Shown piece by piece: positions 52,064-60,088 of a DNA stretch of 64,000 nucleotides. The number at the start of each line of letters is the position of its first letter. Position 1 is the first letter of the stretch. The DNA comes from Megasphaera sp. Its GTDB lineage: Bacteria; Bacillota; Negativicutes; Veillonellales; Megasphaeraceae. The DNA is taken from assembly GCA_022641375.1 (NCBI GenBank), contig JALCDF010000002.1:1-64000 (forward strand), read 5' to 3'. The notes beneath the pieces are model-generated. The model was not told where the DNA came from, did no database searches, and was given only the letters and a program-made list of their open reading frames with translations. The position numbers and the translations under genes were made by a program.

Positions 52064-53590
52064 GTGGTTCAATACATTATGTTGCAGGGAACGAGTTCTC
52101 ATGTCGGGAAAAGCATCATCGCTACGGCGTTATGCCGCATCTTTCATCAGGAAGGACGACAGGTTGTGCCTTTTAAAGCGCAGAATATGGCCTTGAACTC
52201 ATATGTGACCAGAGACGGACTGGAAATGGGGCGGGCTCAGGTTGCCCAGGCAGAAGCAGCAGGATTGGAACCACAGGTGGATATGAACCCCGTATTGCTG
52301 AAGCCGACGGGAAATAGTTGTTCCCAGGTGATCATACAGGGACGTCCGTTAGGTAATATGTCAGCACGGGAGTACCATATGGGGTATTCTCTCCGAGCCT
52401 TTTCTGCTGTGACGGCAGCGTTAGAGCGGTTAAAGAGCCGGTATGATACCCTGGTCATCGAAGGGGCCGGCAGCCCGGCAGAAGTGAATTTGAAGGACCA
52501 TGATATCGTCAATATGCGTGTCGCGAAGTATTTACAGGCGCCGGTACTGCTCGTTGCGGATATTGACCGGGGCGGTTCGCTGGCGGCCATTGTCGGCACT
52601 TTGGAACTGCTCGATGAAGAAGAACGAAATCTGGTAAAAGGATTGATTATCAATAAGTTTCGCGGGGATGTATCGCTGTTTCAGCCGGCGGTTGATTTCC
52701 TGGAAGAAAAGACAGGCAAACCCGTACTCGGTGTGGTGCCGTTCATTGAGAACCTGGGCATCGATGACGAAGATTCTGTTTCGCTGGAGGATAAACAAAG
52801 CCGGCCGGAACACAAAGCGCTGCGGATTGCAGTCATACAAGTGCCGAAAATCTCTAATTTCACTGATTTCGACAGCCTGGCTGCCGAACCGGATGTTTCC
52901 GTATATTATGTGCGTGACGATGAAGAATGGGGACAACCGGATCTGGTGATTTTGCCGGGCAGTAAAAATACGATAGAAGATATGGACTGGCTGCGCCAAA
53001 CCGGATTGGCTGACAGGATACAACATGCTGTGGAAGCCGGCATACCGCTGATCGGTATTTGCGGCGGCTATCAAATGCTGGGACGATATATCGCCGATCC
53101 GGAGCACAGTGAATCGGCAGAAGACCGGATAGAAGGACTGGATTTTTTGGATATGACAACACATTTTACGAGAGAAAAATTGACGTCCCAGGTAACTGCG
53201 GTATGTCGTGATTTACCTTTTCTGGGGCAGTCGATTACTGCCGGATCGTTGCAAGGATATGAAATACATATGGGGAAGTCTCATGTCCACGACGGCATTT
53301 GCCCGTTCATTGTAACCGAACGGCTGGGAAAGGCCTGCAAGGATATCAGTGGTGCCGCCCGCCGGGACGGGTTGGTATGGGGAACCTATATTCACGGTAT
53401 TTTCGACAATGATGCTTTTCGCCGGGCAGTCCTCAACGCCTTGCGTACGCATAAAGGACTGGACTCCGTGGCGACGGGATATCACTTCCACTGCGAAAAA
53501 GAGAAAAATTATGATCGGCTGGCCGATGTGGTGCGGCAGCATCTGCGCATGGATGTATTGCGTCGGATTATGGGTGGTGACAACGCATGA
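52064..53590 (+). CDS. cobQ: Cobyric acid synthase CobQ (CbiP)
   Basis: A glutamine-dependent amidase that converts adenosyl-cobyrinate a,c-diamide to cobyrate. At 508 residues it has an N-terminal ATP-grasp-like dethiobiotin synthetase-type domain (VQYIMLQGTSSHVGKSIIATALCRIF...KAQNMALNSYVT) and a C-terminal class I glutamine amidotransferase domain with the catalytic Cys in IGICGGYQMLGRYI and His in TYIHGIFDND. The start is GTG 52064, nine bases after GGGAG. The track start at 51995 lies inside the promoter. It is coupled to cbiB by ATGA. Confidence 0.95.
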   Translation: MVQYIMLQGTSSHVGKSIIATALCRIFHQEGRQVVPFKAQNMALNSYVTRDGLEMGRAQVAQAEAAGLEPQVDMNPVLLKPTGNSCSQVIIQGRPLGNMSAREYHMGYSLRAFSAVTAALERLKSRYDTLVIEGAGSPAEVNLKDHDIVNMRVAKYLQAPVLLVADIDRGGSLAAIVGTLELLDEEERNLVKGLIINKFRGDVSLFQPAVDFLEEKTGKPVLGVVPFIENLGIDDEDSVSLEDKQSRPEHKALRIAVIQVPKISNFTDFDSLAAEPDVSVYYVRDDEEWGQPDLVILPGSKNTIEDMDWLRQTGLADRIQHAVEAGIPLIGICGGYQMLGRYIADPEHSESAEDRIEGLDFLDMTTHFTREKLTSQVTAVCRDLPFLGQSITAGSLQGYEIHMGKSHVHDGICPFIVTERLGKACKDISGAARRDGLVWGTYIHGIFDNDAFRRAVLNALRTHKGLDSVATGYHFHCEKEKNYDRLADVVRQHLRMDVLRRIMGGDNA

Positions 53591-54546
53591 TTTCGACAAT
53601 AGGAGCTTTTTTGATTGATTTGATCATAGGCGATCCCCGCAGCCGGCTGCATCCGGTGGCCCTGATGGGAGCTTTGATTTCCTGGTTAGAAAAAAAATTT
53701 TATAGAAGCAAGTCTTCACATATTTCGCAGTTTTTTGGTGGTTTCCTCGTCGTGGCTATTGTCCTGCTGCTGGTATATGATGTGACGATGGGCATCCTGC
53801 TGGCACTGGATTATGTGCCCAACGGATATGTTGTTATCGGTATCAAAGCGATATTATTATCGTTCTTGATTTGTCCGCACAGCCTGGCTAAGGCAGGAAA
53901 TGCAATATATAAGTATCTCCGGCATGGACATATCCATATTGCCCGGACGGAGCTGGGCTGGATCGTCGGCCGTGATACAGATACGCTGAGCCAGCCGGAA
54001 ATCGTCAGGGCGACAGTAGAAACTGTTGCCGAAAATACGACGGACGGTATCGTATCGCCGCTGTTTTTCTTTGCCATCGGCGGATTGCCGCTGGCGGCGT
54101 TGTACAAGGCAGCCAATACATTGGATTCTATGATTGCATATAAGAATGATAAATATTTGTATTTTGGCCGTACGGCGGCACGGGTCGATGATATCCTCAA
54201 CTTCATCCCGGCCCGTATCACGGCGTTGCTATTCATCCTGGCGTCAGTTATTTGCCGCTATGATGCTCGTCATGCGTTTTCCATGATGTGGCGTGATGCG
54301 TCTAAGCATCCCAGCCCCAATGGCGGTTATGCGGAAGCGACGGTAGCCGGTGCGTTAGGAATCCGTTTGGGCGGACACAATACTTATTTTGGCAAAGATA
54401 CATTTCGGGCGTATATGGGTGATCCGGTGCATCCGCTGCGGCCTAATCATATCCGTGCCAGTATCTATTTGATGTATGTCGTGACGATCCTGGCAGTCGT
54501 GGTTACCGCATCCTGCCGCTGGCTGCTGGCCGGATTATGGAGTTAA
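53587..54546 (+). CDS. cbiB: Adenosylcobinamide-phosphate synthase CbiB (CobD type)
   Basis: A membrane enzyme that joins the aminopropanol phosphate arm to cobyrate. At 319 residues it has several hydrophobic helices, the N-terminal LIDLIIGDPRSRLHPVALMGALISWLEKK signature, the VSPLFFFAIGGLPLAALYKAANTLDSMIAYKNDKYLYFGR block and NGGYAEATVAGALGIRLGG. It overlaps cobQ by 4 bases (ATGA) and the PduX-like kinase gene by 10 bases. Confidence 0.95.
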   Translation: MISTIGAFLIDLIIGDPRSRLHPVALMGALISWLEKKFYRSKSSHISQFFGGFLVVAIVLLLVYDVTMGILLALDYVPNGYVVIGIKAILLSFLICPHSLAKAGNAIYKYLRHGHIHIARTELGWIVGRDTDTLSQPEIVRATVETVAENTTDGIVSPLFFFAIGGLPLAALYKAANTLDSMIAYKNDKYLYFGRTAARVDDILNFIPARITALLFILASVICRYDARHAFSMMWRDASKHPSPNGGYAEATVAGALGIRLGGHNTYFGKDTFRAYMGDPVHPLRPNHIRASIYLMYVVTILAVVVTASCRWLLAGLWS

Positions 54547-55400
54547 TCGTCCGGGTTCCCGGTTCATGCGGTGAACTCATTCAGGGATATTGGCATCACG
54601 AGCCGTTTCTGGTTACCTGCCCTATCGGGCTGTATACGACGGTGACTGTTTCGGCAGGAGAGACGGTATGGGCAGATCTGGGGCCAAAAGCCTGTCAGGC
54701 CGTCCGCCATACGTTGACATATATCGGGGAAACGGAATTTCCATTTCGCTTATCTGTGTCCTCACAGCTGCCGCCGGGGAAGGGGATGGCTTCCAGCAGT
54801 GCGGATATCGGGGCGGTCATGATTGCGGTGGCCGCCGTTTTTGGTAAACGGCTGGAAGAAGAAGAGGTGGCCATGCTGGCAGCGGCTATCGAACCGACGG
54901 ATGGCGTGTTTTGCCGGGGAGTAGTCGCGATTCAATATGAGACGGGACGGATATTGCGCCGATATGGCCTGCTTCCGCCTATGCCCATTGCGATTTTTGA
55001 TACCGGCGGGACTATCGATACCATCGCTTTTCATGCGGCGCAGCATGATACGGGAATCCGTAATCGGAACCTGTGGGAGAATCCGGCACTGCATTTGCTC
55101 AACGGCAGGCTGACGCCGGAAACTATTGGGGCTGCCGCAACTGGCAGTGCCAGGGCCAATCAGCATATGATTTGCAAGAAAGAGCTGGAATCACTGATAA
55201 GTCTGTCGACAGCAGCTGGTGCAGCCGGCGTTTGTGTGGCTCACAGCGGCACCGTACTGGGCGTTTTGTTTTTCCCCGATACCGATGCAACGGCAATCCA
55301 TACGGTGGTTCGGTCCATCCAGAGGCAGCTGCCGGCCTTGACGTATCTGACGACGACAGCGCTGCAAAGCGGCGGTTGTATGATCGAATATCATGAGTAA
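54537..55400 (+). CDS. GHMP kinase, PduX-like L-threonine kinase
   Basis: A GHMP-superfamily kinase that phosphorylates L-threonine, the precursor of the aminopropanol arm of cobalamin. The 287 residues show VPGSCGELIQGYWHHEPFLVTCPI at the N-terminus and the ATP-binding motif PPGKGMASSSADIGAV at about 78-93. The assignment rests on these motifs and on placement between cbiB and cobD, whose product decarboxylates threonine phosphate. The start is ATG 54537, inside cbiB, with a poor RBS, so translational coupling is likely. Confidence 0.85.
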   Translation: MELIVRVPGSCGELIQGYWHHEPFLVTCPIGLYTTVTVSAGETVWADLGPKACQAVRHTLTYIGETEFPFRLSVSSQLPPGKGMASSSADIGAVMIAVAAVFGKRLEEEEVAMLAAAIEPTDGVFCRGVVAIQYETGRILRRYGLLPPMPIAIFDTGGTIDTIAFHAAQHDTGIRNRNLWENPALHLLNGRLTPETIGAAATGSARANQHMICKKELESLISLSTAAGAAGVCVAHSGTVLGVLFFPDTDATAIHTVVRSIQRQLPALTYLTTTALQSGGCMIEYHE

Positions 55401-55431
55401 TGTATACTATAATTGGATAGCAGGTGAATAG

Positions 55432-56505
55432 ATGAAATCACATCCGTTTGAACATGGTGGTAATATATATCAGGCCAGTCCCGCCGGGGGCTGGCTTGAT
55501 TTTAGTGCAAACATCAATCCGCTCGGATTATCGCCCCGGATCCGCCAGGCCATTGCCGGCGGGATAGATGGAATCGTCCATTATCCGGACCCGCAGGGGC
55601 ATCAATTAAAAACAGCATTGTCTCATTATTACCGCATCCCCTGCGAATCGATCGTATTGGGGAATGGGGCGGCTGAGCTTTTTTATATCTGGTTTCACAC
55701 ATTTCGCCCGCAGCGTACCTTAATTCCTGTACCGTCATTCAGTGAATATGAACGCGCTGCCATGGCCGGAGGGAGCCGGATTACTTTTTTGCAATTGCGG
55801 CCGGAAGATGGCTTTGCCATGCCATGGAAGCAATTGACAGCACAATGTGCTGCCGCTGATTGTCTGATTGTGGGCAATCCGAATAACCCGACGGCGAATT
55901 TATTAGCCCGGGACGATATGGAACGACTGGTCTGGCAGGCAAACCAGACAGCGACAATGGTACTGATCGATGAATCATTCCTGGACTTCCGAGTGGATCG
56001 GGAGCAGTATACAGCGATGCCGCTCGTATCGTCATATGATAATGTCATCGTGTTCCAGTCGCTGACCAAATTTTATGCTATCCCCGGATTACGGCTGGGT
56101 TTTGCCGTTGTGCCGCCTTCTCTGGCGCGGCAGATGGAGGGGCATAAAGATGTGTGGAATGTAAATTCACTGGCGCAGGCAGCCGGAACAGCGGCATTAC
56201 AGGACCGGGACTGGCAGGAACGTACCCGCCGGTTCGTTACCGCCGAAAAAGACTGGCTTTATCAGGAATTGTCATCCATCAAAGGCCTCCGGGTATATCC
56301 GCCGACAGTCAACTTTATCCTCTGGCAGGTGACAGAAGACAATATCTCTATGGAGAACGTGATAAAAAATTTACGGAGACATCGTATTTTAGTAAGGAGT
56401 TGTGCTAATTACCCGGGTTTAGATGACCACTACATACGGACAGCTGTACGCACCCATTCCGAAAATAAAATGTTTTTACAGGTTCTTTTGCAGACGGATA
56501 TTTAA
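55432..56505 (+). CDS. cobD: L-threonine-O-3-phosphate decarboxylase
   Basis: A PLP enzyme of the histidinol-phosphate aminotransferase fold. It decarboxylates threonine phosphate to (R)-1-amino-2-propanol phosphate, used by CbiB. The 357 residues show HGGNIYQASPAGGWLDFSANINPLGLSP at the N-terminus, VGNPNNPTANLL, and the PLP Lys in FQSLTKFYAIPGLRLGF. An aminotransferase role (HisC-like) is the alternative, but the GGN...DFSANINPLG opening and the neighbours favour CobD. Confidence 0.9.
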   Translation: MKSHPFEHGGNIYQASPAGGWLDFSANINPLGLSPRIRQAIAGGIDGIVHYPDPQGHQLKTALSHYYRIPCESIVLGNGAAELFYIWFHTFRPQRTLIPVPSFSEYERAAMAGGSRITFLQLRPEDGFAMPWKQLTAQCAAADCLIVGNPNNPTANLLARDDMERLVWQANQTATMVLIDESFLDFRVDREQYTAMPLVSSYDNVIVFQSLTKFYAIPGLRLGFAVVPPSLARQMEGHKDVWNVNSLAQAAGTAALQDRDWQERTRRFVTAEKDWLYQELSSIKGLRVYPPTVNFILWQVTEDNISMENVIKNLRRHRILVRSCANYPGLDDHYIRTAVRTHSENKMFLQVLLQTDI

Positions 56506-56712
56506 AATTTAATACGAATATAAATGGATATCTTAATCTTATACCATAATAATTAGATTTATGTTAAAAAAATCACATAATTATTAAAATAACATTAGAA
56601 TTGGATTAGAATTACATTAAAAGAGGGCTAAACAGGTGATTTATTGTTATGATTATGTTACAATGATGATATAAATTAATTAATTTAATTTATACTGTTT
56701 TTATTCCTTATG

Positions 56713-56727
56713 AATTTTTGTAAAATT
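56713..56727 (+). promoter_or_regulatory. Palindrome AATTTTTGTAAAATT before brnQ (possible operator)
   Basis: Its six-base arms AATTTT and AAAATT match those of the CodY box (AATTTTCWGAAAATT), but the three central bases differ. It lies between the AT-rich promoter region and the brnQ RBS. The rest of 56506-56751 is AT-rich, holds direct repeats ATTAGAATT and no T-box or gene. Confidence 0.35.
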
Positions 56728-56751
56728 CAAAAATGATGGGAGGAAAGTCAT

Positions 56752-58080
56752 ATGGGAGAAAAAAATGGTAGTAGAACGGTTGCAATTGGTTTAATGCTCT
56801 TTGCGTTGTTCTTCGGTGCCGGTAACTTGATATTCCCGGCTTCTATGGGACAAAACGCGGGCAGTAATGTATGGTGGGCCGTCATCGGCTTCGTCATTAC
56901 GGGTGTCAGCTTGCCTGTACTGGGTGTATTGGCTATGGGCTATTCCGGTTGTAAGAACCTGGAAGAATTAGCCGGACGGGCACATCCGAAATTTGGTCTT
57001 TTCTTCTGCGTTATTTCGTATTTGACAATCGGGCCGTTCTTCGCGACGCCTCGTACCGGATCCGTTTCCTATGAAATCGCCGTACGTCCGTTCCTGGGCG
57101 ACGGTGCCAGTTATGGAATCATGGTAGGGTTCATGGTCCTGTTCTTTGCGATTTCGTATTGGCTTTCGGCAACACCGCAAAAGCTGGTTGACCGTATTGG
57201 TAAAATTTTGACTCCGGCGTTACTTTTAGTTATATTGCTCTTAATTGTTAAATCTTTGATTACGCCGATGGGGGATCCACAGGTCCCGACAGCTCATTAT
57301 GCTACCAGCACGCTGGCAGCCGTACAAGGGTTCCTCGATGGGTACAACACGATGGATGCCATCGCGTCCCTGGTATTCTCCCTGCTGGTTATTGATGCCG
57401 TAAAAGAAGATGGCATTACTGATCCGAAAGGCATTACTAAGGAAGTATTCAAGGCTGGACTTATTGCCGGTGCCTGCCTGGGATTCGTTTACATCTTCAT
57501 TTCGTATCTGGGCGCTACCAGTGTTCCGGCTATCGGCATGCAGGATACAGGGGCTCCGGTATTATCGCTTAGTGCTATGGTCTTGTTCGGCAATGTTGGG
57601 GCACTTATCCTGGCAGTCATCGTATTACTGGCTTGCTTGTCCACCAGTGTCGGCCTGATTACATCCAATGCTGTGTATTTCAATGATCTCGTTGGTCATC
57701 TGACGTACAAACAATGGGTTGCCGTATTTACACTGATTTCCTTTGGTGTCGCATTATTCGGTTTGAAGACCATCATTTCCGCAGCTATTCCGGTATTGAT
57801 GTTCATTTATCCGCTGATTATCTCTACGATTATCCTGACGTTCCTGCATAATCTGTTTGGCGGACGTCAATGTGTATGGGCCTGGACGACAGCATTTACG
57901 TTTGTTCCGGCATTGGTCACTGGTTTCCAGACTGCAAAAGTCTCGTTGGGACCAATCGATACATTCTTCCAGAGTGTACCGCTGGCAGAATATGGTATGA
58001 GCTGGTTGTGCTTCACGATTGCAGGTTTCGTTATCGGCTTGATTTGGAAAGCAGCCGTACATGAAAAAGAAGCCGCCTGA
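56752..58080 (+). CDS. brnQ: Branched-chain amino acid transport system II carrier
   Basis: A sodium- or proton-coupled importer of leucine, isoleucine and valine in the inner membrane. The 442 residues show about 12 hydrophobic helices and the opening FALFFGAGNLIFPASMGQNAGSNVWWAVIGFVITGVSLPVLGV, plus GPFFATPRTGSVSYEIAV, hallmarks of the LIVCS family. The RBS GGGAGG precedes ATG 56752. It is a single gene followed by a strong terminator. Confidence 0.95.
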   Translation: MGEKNGSRTVAIGLMLFALFFGAGNLIFPASMGQNAGSNVWWAVIGFVITGVSLPVLGVLAMGYSGCKNLEELAGRAHPKFGLFFCVISYLTIGPFFATPRTGSVSYEIAVRPFLGDGASYGIMVGFMVLFFAISYWLSATPQKLVDRIGKILTPALLLVILLLIVKSLITPMGDPQVPTAHYATSTLAAVQGFLDGYNTMDAIASLVFSLLVIDAVKEDGITDPKGITKEVFKAGLIAGACLGFVYIFISYLGATSVPAIGMQDTGAPVLSLSAMVLFGNVGALILAVIVLLACLSTSVGLITSNAVYFNDLVGHLTYKQWVAVFTLISFGVALFGLKTIISAAIPVLMFIYPLIISTIILTFLHNLFGGRQCVWAWTTAFTFVPALVTGFQTAKVSLGPIDTFFQSVPLAEYGMSWLCFTIAGFVIGLIWKAAVHEKEAA

Positions 58081-58119
58081 TCTTAACGATTGCCTTTTGC
58101 TGTAATGTATGAGTGGTTG

Positions 58120-58149
58120 CCCCCTTCCGAGGTATCGGGAGGGGGTTTT
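58120..58149 (+). terminator. Terminator after brnQ
   Basis: CCCCCTTCCGA and TCGGGAGGGGG form an 11-bp hairpin (one wobble) followed by TTTT. Confidence 0.88.
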
Positions 58150-58185
58150 GCTATGGCTGCTGCTACCGGCCGGGATTGACATACA

Positions 58186-58194
58186 TGGTATAAT
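58186..58194 (+). promoter_or_regulatory. Extended -10 promoter of the amidase gene
   Basis: TGGTATAAT (58186-58194) matches the extended -10 form TGnTATAAT, about 35 bases before the start codon. The TTGACA at 58176 is too close to serve as its -35. Confidence 0.5.
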
Positions 58195-58228
58195 AATATA
58201 GGTTTTCAAACAAAAGAAGGTAATATGT

Positions 58229-59044
58229 ATGAATGTAATGAATATGAAAATGCTGGCAGTCCTGACGGCGATGTCTTGTCTGATGGGCATGAATACCAGC
58301 GTGGAAGCAAAAGATAAAACGCCTGTTGCGGTTACACCATCGGTTGTGGCGGCGCAGGGGATGCAGACTGCGAAACAGGCTAAACAGTCCAAGCAGACCG
58401 CCGTCGGTTCATCCGTAAAGAAGCCGGCTGATGATTCGCTGCCTGTCTATAATCCGAAAAAGGATGCCGCACCGTCGGAAGGGATTCCTATTGTAGAAAC
58501 GAATTTTAAATTTACCGAACCGTTACTCGTTCGTCCTAAAACGGATACAATTGTCGTTCATCATGTAGGTATCCCTGATGGGGATACATCGGCAGCGGCC
58601 ATTCATCGGGCGCATCTGCATAATGGCTGGGCCGGTATTGGTTATCAATATGTAATCCGCAAAGACGGTACCATCGAACGGGGACGTCCGCTGGCAACTG
58701 TCGGCGCCCATTCCTATGGACAAAATTACCATACGGTGGGGATTTGCGTAACCGGTAATTTTGAAAAAGAAACTCCTACGAAAGCGCAGGTCGCTTCCTT
58801 GGAAAATCTTCTCACATCGTTGTGTACTATATACAAATTACAGCCCGGTGCGACGACTATCGTAGGGCATCGGGATGAAAATGATACGGATTGCCCAGGG
58901 CGGAATTTATATAAAATGCTGCCGGAAATCCGCGATGATGTCCATGTCAAATTATTTGAAGAAAAATTAAAGGGGACCCATCTGCTGAAATTGAAAAAGT
59001 ACGAACAGCAGGACCAAAGTCAGTCCCGACATAATAATGCATAA
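58229..59044 (+). CDS. N-acetylmuramoyl-L-alanine amidase (PGRP/amidase_2)
   Basis: A secreted zinc amidase that cuts the peptide off the peptidoglycan sugar chain. The 271 residues begin with a signal peptide (about 1-27, NTSVEA), then a low-complexity linker rich in Lys/Gln/Ala (about 28-90), then an Amidase_2 domain: first zinc His in TIVVHHVG, YQYVIRKDGTIERGRP, and GHRDENDTDCPGRNL near the end with the second His and the catalytic-type Cys position. The start is ATG 58229 after AGAAGG. ATG 58238 is possible. The PHP gene follows 16 bases later. Confidence 0.88.
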   Translation: MNVMNMKMLAVLTAMSCLMGMNTSVEAKDKTPVAVTPSVVAAQGMQTAKQAKQSKQTAVGSSVKKPADDSLPVYNPKKDAAPSEGIPIVETNFKFTEPLLVRPKTDTIVVHHVGIPDGDTSAAAIHRAHLHNGWAGIGYQYVIRKDGTIERGRPLATVGAHSYGQNYHTVGICVTGNFEKETPTKAQVASLENLLTSLCTIYKLQPGATTIVGHRDENDTDCPGRNLYKMLPEIRDDVHVKLFEEKLKGTHLLKLKKYEQQDQSQSRHNNA

Positions 59045-59060
59045 GTAAGGGGGATGCAGG

Positions 59061-59966
59061 ATGGAAACATGGCTTGATTTACATATGCATACGAAATACA
59101 GTATGGATGGGGAATTTACCCCGGATGACCTGATGGAACAATGTGCAGCAGCCGGCTTGCGGGCTGTAGCCGTATCGGATCATGATGGCGTCAGTGCTGT
59201 ACCGCAGGCACGTAAAAGAGCCGGCGAACTGGGTCTGCATTACCTGCCGGCAATTGAAATCAGCTGCCAGTACAAGGGGAAAAATTTCCACTTGCTGGGA
59301 TATGGCATCCACATCGAAGCCGCCATTTTTCATCGTATTGAAGAAGATTTGAAGCAGCAGCGGGCTCATAATGCGGAAATCATGATGGACCGTATCGAAG
59401 CACTGGGTATCCATCTGGATCGGAAGTATGTCTGGTCGATGGCTTCATCCGGTACAGCGGCAGCGCTGCATATGGCCCAGGCCGCATTAGAAGATCCGCG
59501 GAATGACGGTAACGCACTGCTGGTACCATATCGTCCCGGCGGCGCCCGCGGCGAAGGCCCGTATGTCAATTTTGGCTGGGACTACTGCGGTCAGGGCAAG
59601 CCTTGTTATGTACCTCTCCGTCTTATCGATTTTAACGCTGCCGTACAAGCGGTGCAATCTCATGGCGGCGCGGCGGTGCTGGCCCATCCCGGTGCCAATA
59701 TGGGCAGGGATGCCGGACTGACGGACAAGCTTATCGATGCCGGCATCGATGGCATTGAAAGTTACTGCAGCTACCATGATGAACAGACCGCATCTTTTTA
59801 TGCGAAGATATGCGAAGAAAAGGGATTGATTTGTACGGTCGGCAGCGATTATCATGGTAAATCGAAGCCCAATATCCATTTGGGACAATACAGCCATCCA
59901 CAGCCGCAAAAAGCGTGGGATGAACTGACGGCACGGATCCGACAGCGCGGCGGTGAAGCAGATTAA
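59061..59966 (+). CDS. PHP-domain metallophosphoesterase
   Basis: A 301-residue PHP protein of the YciV/TrpH-like group, which includes nucleotidase and 5'-3' RNA/DNA exonuclease (RNase AM-type) enzymes. The metal-binding motifs are all present: LHMHTKYSMDGEF, VSDHDGVSAV, LPAIEISC, HLLGYG, LAHPGA and SDYHGKSK. The start is ATG 59061 after GGGGG; the upstream ATG at 59054 is out of frame for the PHP start. Its substrate is not evident. It is probably cotranscribed with the amidase. Confidence 0.85.
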   Translation: METWLDLHMHTKYSMDGEFTPDDLMEQCAAAGLRAVAVSDHDGVSAVPQARKRAGELGLHYLPAIEISCQYKGKNFHLLGYGIHIEAAIFHRIEEDLKQQRAHNAEIMMDRIEALGIHLDRKYVWSMASSGTAAALHMAQAALEDPRNDGNALLVPYRPGGARGEGPYVNFGWDYCGQGKPCYVPLRLIDFNAAVQAVQSHGGAAVLAHPGANMGRDAGLTDKLIDAGIDGIESYCSYHDEQTASFYAKICEEKGLICTVGSDYHGKSKPNIHLGQYSHPQPQKAWDELTARIRQRGGEAD

Positions 59967-59999
59967 TCTGCCGGACTGGTTTTTTTATGACAAAAATGG

Positions 60000-60005
60000 T
60001 ATAAT
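60000..60005 (+). promoter_or_regulatory. Extended -10 promoter of mfd
   Basis: TGGTATAAT (59997-60005) matches the extended -10 form TGnTATAAT. A weak -35 (TGGTTT) is 17 bases upstream. Confidence 0.5.
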
Positions 60006-60018
60006 ACGAATCACTTGC

Positions 60019-60067
60019 AGCACCTGCACACACAGGTGCTATACGGGCTTTAGTCATGCTAAGGCCC
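60019..60067 (+). promoter_or_regulatory. Two hairpins in the mfd leader
   Basis: AGCACCTG/CAGGTGCT (60019-60040) and GGGCTTTAG/CTAAGGCCC (60045-60067) form two consecutive stems that fill most of the leader of about 77 bases. CCATTTTCTG follows the second stem. An attenuation or RNA-stability role is possible. Confidence 0.4.
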
Positions 60068-60088
60068 CATTTTCTGTGAGGTAATCTT

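Noticed and set aside
51995-52064. Cobalamin riboswitch before cobQ
   Set aside because: The leader is about 40 bases from the -10 box to the start codon, too short for this RNA class.
56506-56751. T-box or other riboswitch before brnQ
   Set aside because: No T-box consensus (AGGGTGGNACCGCG) or stem-loop array was found. Only AT-rich sequence and a palindrome are present.
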